Of a stretch of 11,455 nucleotides of DNA, positions 1 to 5,922 are shown in pieces. A program made the translations under genes and the position numbers. Source of the stretch: Wenzhouxiangella sp. (GTDB lineage: Bacteria > Pseudomonadota > Gammaproteobacteria > Xanthomonadales > Wenzhouxiangellaceae). Under the pieces are notes generated by a model. It had not been told where the DNA came from. It ran no database searches and worked only from the letters and a program-made list of their open reading frames with translations. Where the stretch lies: contig SKQI01000245.1 of NCBI GenBank assembly GCA_007119095.1, forward strand, positions 1 through 11,455, given 5' to 3'. Each line of letters opens with the position of its first letter. Positions within the stretch are counted from its first letter, which is position 1.

Positions 1-417
1 CACGGCGCACGTCGTCGCCTGTCGGGTTCCTCCCTGGAAGCTGGCGAAGTCGACATCACGCCGCTGCTGGATATCGTTTTCATCCTGCTGATCTTCTTCA
101 TCGTTACCGCCACCTTCCTTGATGAAATCGGAATTGGCGTCAATACGCCCGACGAGACCCCACCGGAAGAACTGCAGCGGCCGCCGCCTACCATGATTCT
201 GACCGTCCGAAATGACGGTTTCGTCATGGTCGATGATGTACGAATGGCAGATCCGCGCTCGGTAACGCCTATTGTCGAGGCATTCAGGGCCGAAAATCCC
301 AATGGCGTGGTGCTGATCAGCGCGGCCAGGGATGCACGGGTTGAAACTACTGTGATGGTTTTGGATCAAACTCGTATAGCCGGCGTTGAGCCAGCGGTAA
401 CTCTGCAGGGCCGATGA
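1..417 (+). CDS. ExbD/TolR-family biopolymer transport protein, first copy (5' partial)
   Basis: The reading frame is open from base 1 and ends at TGA 415-417; the start codon lies just before the window. The visible 138 residues have the ExbD/TolR layout: a short basic cytoplasmic tail, one membrane segment (about residues 22-40 of the visible part) and a periplasmic domain. The signature V-D-I-T-P-L-L-D is present, and the Asp in PLLDIVF (visible residue 24) matches the proton-path aspartate of ExbD and TolR. Such proteins sit inside the ExbB/TolQ pentamer and couple proton flow to TonB or TolA movement in the inner membrane. The next gene, 21 nt downstream, is a second ExbD with a nearly identical membrane segment, followed by a TonB-family protein, so an ExbD role fits better than TolR. 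An ExbB gene is expected upstream but cannot be seen. Confidence 0.93.
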   Translation, partial: HGARRRLSGSSLEAGEVDITPLLDIVFILLIFFIVTATFLDEIGIGVNTPDETPPEELQRPPPTMILTVRNDGFVMVDDVRMADPRSVTPIVEAFRAENPNGVVLISAARDARVETTVMVLDQTRIAGVEPAVTLQGR

Positions 418-438
418 CGCTGCCCAGGACGAAATAGG

Positions 439-846
439 ATGATTAGACAACGTAGACAAACCCAGGAAGACGAAGGCGACGTTAACGTTACGCCATTGCT
501 CGACATCGTCTTCATCATGCTGATTTTCTTCATCGTCACGGCGACTTTCATCAAGGAGCCCGGGGTTACCGTGCTGCGGCCTCCGGCCGACAGCGCCGAA
601 GAGCAGCGCCTGGTTTCAGTGCTGGTCGCGATTGACTCCGACAATCGCATCTGGATCAATCGCGATGAAACGCCGCTGGATGGCGTCCGCATCGCGGTAG
701 AACGTCTGCGGCGCGAGAATCCCCGCGGCAGCGCTGTGATTCAGGCCGACGGCAACGCCGACAGCGAATACTTGATTGAGGTGTTGCAGCAAATCCGCAA
801 CGCCGGCGTTCAGGAAACCATTGCGGTGTCGACGAGGCGATCATGA
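439..846 (+). CDS. ExbD/TolR-family biopolymer transport protein, second copy
   Basis: A complete 135-residue ExbD/TolR protein, a normal length for the family. Residues 1-20 are a charged cytoplasmic tail. Residues about 21-38 form the single transmembrane helix, with the conserved proton-path Asp22 in PLLDIVF. The rest is a periplasmic domain with the usual R-x-x-N-P-x-x-x-V-x-I-Q-A-D type motif (residues about 92-104). An AGGA at 424-427 lies 11 nt before the ATG. The stop codon overlaps the tonB start (ATGA at 843-846), which implies translational coupling. The membrane segment closely resembles that of the preceding ExbD, but the periplasmic domains differ more. The two probably form a heteromeric or functionally divided ExbD pair; this is inferred from arrangement only. 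Confidence 0.95.
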   Translation: MIRQRRQTQEDEGDVNVTPLLDIVFIMLIFFIVTATFIKEPGVTVLRPPADSAEEQRLVSVLVAIDSDNRIWINRDETPLDGVRIAVERLRRENPRGSAVIQADGNADSEYLIEVLQQIRNAGVQETIAVSTRRS

Positions 847-1442
847 AGGATATTGTGCGCATGGCGACCGGTTTACCCGGCGCAGTTATCATCACCACCA
901 TCATTTTCCTGCTGCTTGCGTCGGTCATTGCTCGCCATCAGGATGTTGAGCTGACGGATGACATATCCATCCAGATCAACGTCCTGCGCCAGCTGGAAGA
1001 CCGGACGACTCAGCGGATGGAAGATTTCCAGCGACCGGTTCTGGATCAGCCACCGCCGCCACCGCCGGTTGTCACCGACCCCTCATTCCGGCCGTCCATG
1101 GCGGTAACCATGGGGGCAATGCCGGATATGGGCGCGGCCGATCTGGATATCGGAACCGGTTTCAACCCGGACCGTGACGCACAGCCGCTCGTCCGAATTC
1201 CTCCCGAATATCCTGGACGCTGTTTCCAGGGCGCCCGTCCGCTGGAAACCGTGGTTGTCGAGTTTGACGTGACTCCGGAAGGTACGGTCATCAATCCCCG
1301 AGTGGTTGAAACCACCAGCACCTGCTTCAACCGTGCCGCCATGCGTGCCGTGGAGCGGTGGCGTTACCAGCCCCGAATCGTTAACGAGGTTGCACAACCT
1401 CGCTTTGGCGTTCGGACAGCTATCGACTTTGCTTTGGAGTGA
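843..1442 (+). CDS. TonB-family energy-transduction protein
   Basis: A 199-residue protein with the TonB plan: a short cytoplasmic N-terminus, one membrane helix (about residues 12-30), a periplasmic spacer with a run of prolines (residues 70-75) and a C-terminal TonB domain (about 115-199). The C-domain shows the PPEYPGR motif (120-126), typical of TonB C-domains, and the A-M-R-A-V-E-R-W-R-Y-Q-P segment (166-177). It would span the periplasm and pass proton-motive energy from the ExbB/ExbD complex to outer-membrane TonB-dependent receptors. The spacer is short compared with E. coli TonB, as in TonB2-type proteins. Cys127 and Cys161 are the only cysteines and both lie in the C-domain, so a disulfide is possible. 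The gene overlaps exbD upstream by 4 nt, and its stop lies 5 nt before the ATG of the TPR gene. Confidence 0.93.
   Translation: MKDIVRMATGLPGAVIITTIIFLLLASVIARHQDVELTDDISIQINVLRQLEDRTTQRMEDFQRPVLDQPPPPPPVVTDPSFRPSMAVTMGAMPDMGAADLDIGTGFNPDRDAQPLVRIPPEYPGRCFQGARPLETVVVEFDVTPEGTVINPRVVETTSTCFNRAAMRAVERWRYQPRIVNEVAQPRFGVRTAIDFALE
1436..1439 (+). promoter_or_regulatory. Ribosome binding site deciding the TPR gene start
   Basis: GGAG lies 8 nt before ATG 1448, inside the last codons of tonB. It supports ATG 1448 over the in-frame GTG at 1439, which has no upstream Shine-Dalgarno and would overlap the GGAG itself. Confidence 0.7.
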
Positions 1443-1447
1443 TACCA

Positions 1448-2866
1448 ATGAGCTTGTTTCCCAACAAACTGCTTGGATCGTTCATCGTCATGATCCTTGG
1501 CGTCGCCCTGGTAGCGTCAAACGCCACAGCCAGCCAGTCTTTGAGCCCCCGGATTGCCGGTGATCTTCTGGCCGCATACGAATTGATGGAAGAAGAAAGG
1601 TTCGGCGAGGCACTGACCAAGTTGAACCGGCTGATGACCGAACATCAGGATCGAATGACACCGTTCGACAAGGCTTCGGTGCTGCAAATCCGTGGTTCGG
1701 TTCATGTCAACGAGGACAACCTGAGTGAAGGCCTGGATGATTTCGCCGAGGCCCTGCGTTTGCGCGCCCTGCCCGACGACCAGAACGAAAGGCTGCGTTT
1801 CAACCTGGCCCAGCTTTATTTCGCGACCGAGCGATACGAAGAGGCGATCCGCTTTTTCAACCAATGGCTGGAAGGGGATGTTGAGCCATCGGCCAACACC
1901 TTCTTCATGCTCAGCGCATCCCACTACCACCTGGAACAGTTTGAAGAAGCGCTGACCCCGATTCAGCGGGCCATAGAGCTGACCGAGGATCCCAACCGTC
2001 GCTACTATGAGCTCAAGAATGTCATCCTCAACCAACTGGGTTGGGATGCTGAACGTACTGAGCTGATGAAGCGTATGATCGTCCACTGGCCCGACGAGTT
2101 GTCCTTCTGGCGTCAGCTTTCTGCCCTCTATCTGGACCAGGGGATGGAACTGGAATCATTTGCGGTGCTAGAATCAGCGTATCTGGCCGGGATGATCAAG
2201 GACGAATCGGATATCACGCTGCTCGCTCAGTTCTATTCGACCTTCAACAATCCGCATCGCGGCGCCAAGCTGATCGAAACGGAAATCGACAATGGTCGGC
2301 TGGAGCGGGATGTCGACAACCTGCAACTGCTGTCCCAGCTCTGGAGTCAGGCGCGTGAACACCGTCGCTCGATTCCTGTCCTGAGAGAAGCGGCTGGCAT
2401 GTCTGAAACAGGCTCCCTGTATTATCGCCTCGGCCAGGCCCTGCTGGCCGACGAACGCAACGATGAAGCCCAGGTTGCGTTTGAAAACGCAATTGAGACG
2501 GGTGGCCTGGACGACACCACCCTGGCCGATATCTGGATCTTGCTCGGCACGGCCCGCTTCAATCAGTCGGGACCGGGCGATCGCGCCAAGCGTCGGGAAG
2601 CGGATCGCGCTTTCGCCGAAGCCGAGCGCTTCCCGAGAACACGTTCCCAGGCTCGCGATTGGCGTACCTATATTCGCGCCATTGATGAAACGGAGACTCG
2701 CCAGGCCCTGCTGGAACAGGAGCAGAGCGAACGTCTGGAAGCAGCTGCCGCAGAGCGATTCCTGCAGTCCTGCCGCGCCCTTCAGATTGCTGGCCGTGAG
2801 CTGTCAGCCGAATGTCGCCAGGTACTGGAAGACGCGGCCGAAGCACCGCCGATCGAGGACAACTAA
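1448..2866 (+). CDS. Exported tetratricopeptide-repeat protein of the TonB cluster
   Basis: A 472-residue protein read from ATG 1448; a GTG at 1439 would add three residues. Residues 1-28 are a Sec signal peptide: a basic start, a hydrophobic core, and a likely cut after N-A-T-A (residues 25-28). The mature part is almost all helical. TPR-like helix pairs are recognisable at about 115-141, 150-182 and 321-356 (for example L-G-Q-A-L-L...D-E-A-x-x-A-F-E-N-A-I), with less regular ones elsewhere. A charged stretch near 412-440 may be coiled coil, followed by a tail with two cysteines (442 and 456). TPR proteins often follow tonB in TonB2-like clusters of gammaproteobacteria and are thought to help assemble the transducing complex. 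A periplasmic scaffold for this TonB/ExbD set is the likely role, but the partner is unknown. It is the last gene before a strong terminator. Confidence 0.92.
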   Translation: MSLFPNKLLGSFIVMILGVALVASNATASQSLSPRIAGDLLAAYELMEEERFGEALTKLNRLMTEHQDRMTPFDKASVLQIRGSVHVNEDNLSEGLDDFAEALRLRALPDDQNERLRFNLAQLYFATERYEEAIRFFNQWLEGDVEPSANTFFMLSASHYHLEQFEEALTPIQRAIELTEDPNRRYYELKNVILNQLGWDAERTELMKRMIVHWPDELSFWRQLSALYLDQGMELESFAVLESAYLAGMIKDESDITLLAQFYSTFNNPHRGAKLIETEIDNGRLERDVDNLQLLSQLWSQAREHRRSIPVLREAAGMSETGSLYYRLGQALLADERNDEAQVAFENAIETGGLDDTTLADIWILLGTARFNQSGPGDRAKRREADRAFAEAERFPRTRSQARDWRTYIRAIDETETRQALLEQEQSERLEAAAAERFLQSCRALQIAGRELSAECRQVLEDAAEAPPIEDN

Positions 2867-2927
2867 GCAGAGGGCAACATACCCGGGCTTTGTTCCGGGG
2901 CTGGTTTTCCCCGCTACCAAAGGTGTC

Positions 2928-2956
2928 AGGGCCCGCAATTGCTGCGGGCCCTTTTT
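2928..2956 (+). terminator. Rho-independent terminator of the TonB operon
   Basis: A perfect 9-bp GC-rich stem (GGGCCCGCA at 2929-2937 with TGCGGGCCC at 2943-2951), a 5-nt loop, then TTTTT at 2952-2956. It lies 62 nt after the TPR gene stop and separates the operon from the rpmH promoter. A weaker stem (CCCGG 2882-2886 with CCGGG 2895-2899) lies just upstream. Confidence 0.92.
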
Positions 2957-2981
2957 ATCTGGGGCTTGTCCTCGTTTTCCA

Positions 2982-3011
2982 TTGACTTGTCAGGCGTTTT
3001 CACGCTATGCT
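2982..3011 (+). promoter_or_regulatory. Predicted sigma70 promoter of rpmH-rnpA-yidC
   Basis: TTGACT (2982-2987) and TATGCT (3006-3011) are separated by 18 nt, each close to the -35 and -10 consensus. Transcription would start near 3018, giving a leader of about 95 nt before rpmH. The match is by eye. The position directly after the terminator and before a ribosomal protein gene supports it. Confidence 0.6.
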
Positions 3012-3113
3012 TGACGTCTTTTGTTGGGGTTTTGTCTTCCTGCGGCTTGAGTCTGCACGCCGGCTGGCCCCGCGCTCGCATCAGTATCAACATTTGTCAG
3101 AAGGTTTAGTGTC

Positions 3114-3260
3114 ATGAAGCGTACATTCCAACCCAGCAGAATCAAGCGCGCTCGACGGCACGGTTTCCGTGCGCGTATGGCCACCGCATCCGGTCGCGCC
3201 ATTATCAATGCCCGTCGTGCCAAGGGGCGCAAGCGTCTGGCGGCGACCAACAGCCGCTGA
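3114..3260 (+). CDS. rpmH: 50S ribosomal protein L34
   Basis: A 48-residue, very basic protein with the invariant bL34 start M-K-R-T-F-Q-P-S, the H-G-F-R-A-R-M-A-T motif (residues 16-24) and the R-R-A-K-G-R-K-R-L segment (34-42). It is a structural protein of the large ribosomal subunit that binds 23S rRNA. The family is usually 44-46 residues; here the C-terminus is a few residues longer (A-A-T-N-S-R). AAGG at 3101-3104 precedes the ATG by 9 nt. rnpA follows 8 nt after the stop, the classic rpmH-rnpA arrangement. In many relatives dnaA lies upstream on the other strand; here that place is taken by the TonB/ExbD/TPR operon. Confidence 0.98.
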   Translation: MKRTFQPSRIKRARRHGFRARMATASGRAIINARRAKGRKRLAATNSR

Positions 3261-3268
3261 TTCATGCC

Positions 3269-3607
3269 GTGCCCGGAACGCGTGGCCTGCCGAAATCGGC
3301 TCGACTGCGTTCCGGTGCCGAGTTTCGGCACGTTTTCGATCAGCGCCAATCCTGCGGCAATGCCTTGTTCCGGATTCATTACGCGCCGTCATCGACGGTG
3401 CGTCTTGGTATGGCAGTATCGCGACGAGTGTCGCCGAAAGCGGTCGTCCGCAACCGCATTCGCCGCCAGATCCGGGAGAGCTTTCGGCTGGTAGCCCCTG
3501 ACCTGGCGACTCGAGATTATGTGGTGCTGGCTCGCCCACCGGCAGCCAGTGCCAGCCGAACCGAACTGCGGGACGCCCTGAACCAGTTATGGCAGCGTTT
3601 GACCTGA
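3269..3607 (+). CDS. rnpA: Ribonuclease P protein component
   Basis: A 112-residue basic protein, the usual size for RnpA. It carries the signature RNR motif (R-N-R-I-R-R-Q-I-R-E-S-F-R, residues 61-73) and a phenylalanine-rich N-terminal strand region that contacts the pre-tRNA 5' leader. It helps the catalytic RNase P RNA to mature tRNA 5' ends. The start is a GTG at 3269, 8 nt after the rpmH stop. No good Shine-Dalgarno is visible, so translation probably depends on coupling to rpmH. An ATG at 3264 is in a different frame and is not the start. The N-terminus fits the family (short arm, then R-L-R-S-G-A-E-F-R-H-V-F). Confidence 0.95.
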   Translation: MPGTRGLPKSARLRSGAEFRHVFDQRQSCGNALFRIHYAPSSTVRLGMAVSRRVSPKAVVRNRIRRQIRESFRLVAPDLATRDYVVLARPPAASASRTELRDALNQLWQRLT

Positions 3608-3608
3608 C

Positions 3609-5324
3609 ATGAACACACGATTTTTCTTCCTCCTTCTTCTCGGCATCATCGGCCTGTTCCTGTTCATGGAGTGGCAGCGCGAATACACCGCGCCACCGCA
3701 GCCTGCCCAGACACCGGCACCGATGGATTTCGATGAGGCCTCGGCCGATGCACCGCGTGCCGCTGACCTGCCCGATCTGCCGGACATTCCTGACCTGACC
3801 GCTGACCGAACGGACGATCGGTCACAGGATGTCCCGTCCGCGCCGGCAGAAATTCGCGCCAGCCGTCGAATCGAAGTCAGCACTGACGTCCTGGCCGTGG
3901 AAATAGACGCCAACGGCGGCGCTATCGTCGATTTGCGTCTGAAGGACTTTCCCGTTGCGGTTGATCAACCGGACGTGCCTTTTGTATTGATGCTCGAACA
4001 GTTGCCGGAAGTGTTCATGGCTCAGGCCGGGCTTTTGTCAGCCGAGCATCCTGCGCCAAACCATCGCAGCCGCTGGGAAAGCGAACAGGATCGCTTCGAG
4101 CTTTCTCCGGACAGTGATCGCCTCGAAGTCCCGTTGTTCTGGCGCGATGCAGACACAGGCCTTGAGGTGGTAGCCACCTGGATATTCCACCGCGGTGATT
4201 ACGTCATCGATCTGAATATCGAGGTCCGCAACCAGGGTGAAGCGCCCTGGAGAGGCTCGCGTTACGTGCAGCTGCAGCGCACGGAGCCCGACCACAGCGA
4301 TGCCGGCTGGGCGTTCACTAACCCGGAGCGGTTCAGCTATACCGGAGCGGCCTTCTTCTCCCCGGAAGAAAAACTGATCAAGCGCGGTTTCTCCGACATT
4401 CGGTCGCGCGATTTCCAGGCCACCATTACTGGTGGATGGGCGGCCATGATCCAGCACTATTTTCTGGCCGCCTGGATTCCACCGGAAGATCAGGCCCATC
4501 GCTTTTCCACCCGATTTGTTGACACCGATCGGTTGCCGCGATTTGTTGTCGCTGCGGCTTCACCCCAGGTGACCGTTGCCCCCGGCGATAGTCATCTGTT
4601 CACTGCTCGCCTGTATGCCGGCCCGAAACTGCAGAATCGACTCAACGAGATCGCCGATGGTCTGGTTCTGACCGTGGATTACCGCTGGTTCCGGATTCTT
4701 TCCCAGCCCTTGTTCTGGGTGCTGGACAAGATTCATTCCGTGATCGGTCACTGGGGATGGTCGATTGTTGTTCTTACCCTGCTGATCAAGCTGCTGTTCT
4801 ACAAGCTGACCGAAGCGCAATTCCGCTCCATGGGTAAACTGCGGAAACTGCAGCCTCGCATCCAGGCGCTGAAAGAGCGCTACGGGGATGATCGCCAGAA
4901 ATTCGGCCAGGCGATGATGGACATCTACAAGAAAGAGAAGGTCAATCCGCTCGGCGGGTGCCTGCCCATTCTTGTCCAGATTCCGATCTTCATTTCCCTT
5001 TACTGGGTGCTGCTTGAGTCGGTTGAACTGCGCCAGACCAGTTTCCTGTGGGTGCCTGACCTCAGTCGCCCCGACCCATTGTTCATCCTGCCGATTCTCA
5101 ACGGCATCTTCATGATTGTCACCCAGCGCCTGATGCCGACGGCTGGCATGGATCCCATGCAGCGCAAGATCATGATGTGGCTGCCGGTGATTTTCGCCTT
5201 CCTGTTCGCCCTGTTCCCCGCCGGCCTGGTGCTGTATTGGGCGACCAACGCGGGTGTATCGTTGGCCCAGCAGTGGTACATCCTGCGTCGCCTGGACCAG
5301 GAAGATCAAAAACTGCGCAAATGA
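3609..5324 (+). CDS. yidC: Membrane protein insertase YidC
   Basis: A 571-residue Oxa1/YidC family insertase of the long Gram-negative type. It inserts inner-membrane proteins alone or with SecYEG. Residues 4-20 are the first membrane helix. Residues about 28-80 are a Pro/Asp-rich linker with a D-L-P-D-L-P-D-I-P-D-L repeat (53-63). Residues about 85-345 are the periplasmic P1 domain, ending in the typical G-G-W-A-A-M-I-Q-H-Y-F block (275-285). Residues about 365-560 are the conserved five-helix core with K-V-N-P-L-G-G-C-L-P (444-453) and D-P-M-Q-R-K-I-M (515-522). The hydrophilic-groove arginine of E. coli (R366) aligns with Lys394, a conservative change I believe occurs in other species. The ATG follows the rnpA stop after one base, so yidD is missing. 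The stop abuts the convergent yqhA stop. Confidence 0.98.
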   Translation: MNTRFFFLLLLGIIGLFLFMEWQREYTAPPQPAQTPAPMDFDEASADAPRAADLPDLPDIPDLTADRTDDRSQDVPSAPAEIRASRRIEVSTDVLAVEIDANGGAIVDLRLKDFPVAVDQPDVPFVLMLEQLPEVFMAQAGLLSAEHPAPNHRSRWESEQDRFELSPDSDRLEVPLFWRDADTGLEVVATWIFHRGDYVIDLNIEVRNQGEAPWRGSRYVQLQRTEPDHSDAGWAFTNPERFSYTGAAFFSPEEKLIKRGFSDIRSRDFQATITGGWAAMIQHYFLAAWIPPEDQAHRFSTRFVDTDRLPRFVVAAASPQVTVAPGDSHLFTARLYAGPKLQNRLNEIADGLVLTVDYRWFRILSQPLFWVLDKIHSVIGHWGWSIVVLTLLIKLLFYKLTEAQFRSMGKLRKLQPRIQALKERYGDDRQKFGQAMMDIYKKEKVNPLGGCLPILVQIPIFISLYWVLLESVELRQTSFLWVPDLSRPDPLFILPILNGIFMIVTQRLMPTAGMDPMQRKIMMWLPVIFAFLFALFPAGLVLYWATNAGVSLAQQWYILRRLDQEDQKLRK

Positions 5325-5834
5325 TCACTCATCATGCCGGGCGCTCGCGCGCCCGGCATGTTCCATGCCCTTGAAAGCGTAGACGGCGCTGAAGATGATC
5401 ACCGAAATTCCCAGCCCGTAATACAGCGTCTCCAGCGACGCACCAACCTCGACCGCCTGTTCCAGAAACATCACCACCAGGATCACGATGGCCACCTGGA
5501 TCAGGGTAATTTTCAGATCATGGAAGTCCCGGATTTCCAGCACCGCCAGCAAGGTGCTTTTTTCACAGGTATCCGGCTTGATGAACAAGCGAAAAAGGCC
5601 AACGGCGATTATCTGGAAAGTCACCGCGATCAGCAGCATATCCAGCACCTTGAGGAACTTCACAGCCAGGATCTTCCCTTCGTCCGGCGTCGCAGGGATC
5701 TGCAACACAAAATCAATGACGATGTTGGCGACGATAACGATATTGGCCGCATAGAGCAAAATCGCAGCAACGGTACTGACTGCCACCGTGACCAGCACCA
5801 GCAGGCGACTGCTTTTGAAGATGTTTTCAATCAT
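5325..5834 (-). CDS. YqhA-family (UPF0114) integral membrane protein
   Basis: A 169-residue protein read from the ATG at complement 5832-5834. GGAG (plus-strand 5845-5848) lies 10 nt upstream and the N-terminus M-I-E-N-I-F-K-S-S-R fits the family; the frame stays open another 21 codons upstream without better support. Four membrane segments are visible (about 10-42, 63-85, 107-130 and 136-155). The central D-F-H-D-L-K loop (103-108) and overall spacing match the YqhA/UPF0114 family, whose function is not known to me. It is convergent to yidC, with stop codons touching (TGA|TCA), and divergent from mnmE, so it is an insertion into the usual yidC-mnmE order. The last 12 or so codons form a perfect hairpin in DNA. 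The charged tail after residue 156 is therefore probably not conserved. Confidence 0.85.
   Translation of the reverse strand: MIENIFKSSRLLVLVTVAVSTVAAILLYAANIVIVANIVIDFVLQIPATPDEGKILAVKFLKVLDMLLIAVTFQIIAVGLFRLFIKPDTCEKSTLLAVLEIRDFHDLKITLIQVAIVILVVMFLEQAVEVGASLETLYYGLGISVIIFSAVYAFKGMEHAGRASARHDE
5333..5360. terminator. Perfect 12-bp hairpin between convergent yidC and yqhA
   Basis: CATGCCGGGCGC (5333-5344) pairs exactly with GCGCCCGGCATG (5349-5360) around a 4-nt loop. It lies 9 nt past the yidC stop and inside the 3' end of the yqhA-family gene. No T-run follows on either strand, so it is not a standard intrinsic terminator. It may act as a transcription barrier or 3' end stabiliser for both messages. 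Confidence 0.55.
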
Positions 5835-5922
5835 TCCTTGATTTCTCCGTCCTCGCTTGACAATGGACCTGTCTGAAACGGTGGCAACAAACTGCACAGT
5901 CCAGACATGGCATCATCGCACG

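Noticed and set aside
3753..3800. Asp-Leu-Pro repeats in YidC as a possible separate domain or repeat element
   Set aside because: The linker after the first membrane helix of YidC is normally variable and low-complexity; nothing further supports a special role.
4788..4792. Lys394 in place of the groove arginine of YidC
   Set aside because: A conservative change that I believe is common in other gammaproteobacterial YidC proteins, so it is not treated as unusual.
4560..5309. Long open frame antisense to yidC (249 codons)
   Set aside because: It mirrors the conserved YidC core, has no family features and is rich in Gln/His as expected of a shadow frame.
5334..5876. Plus-strand frame antisense to the yqhA-family gene (180 codons)
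   Set aside because: The product is Gln/His/Asp-rich low-complexity typical of a complement of hydrophobic codons; the minus-strand protein has clear membrane helices and family resemblance.
5857..5885. Perfect -35 hexamer TTGACA upstream of mnmE
   Set aside because: No acceptable -10 occurs 15-19 nt downstream (the sequence there is GGTGGCAA-like), so I do not call a promoter.
5835..5922. Minus-strand promoter for the yqhA-family gene (TTGCCA, 16 nt, CATTGT)
   Set aside because: The -10 matches at only three positions, too weak to report as a feature.
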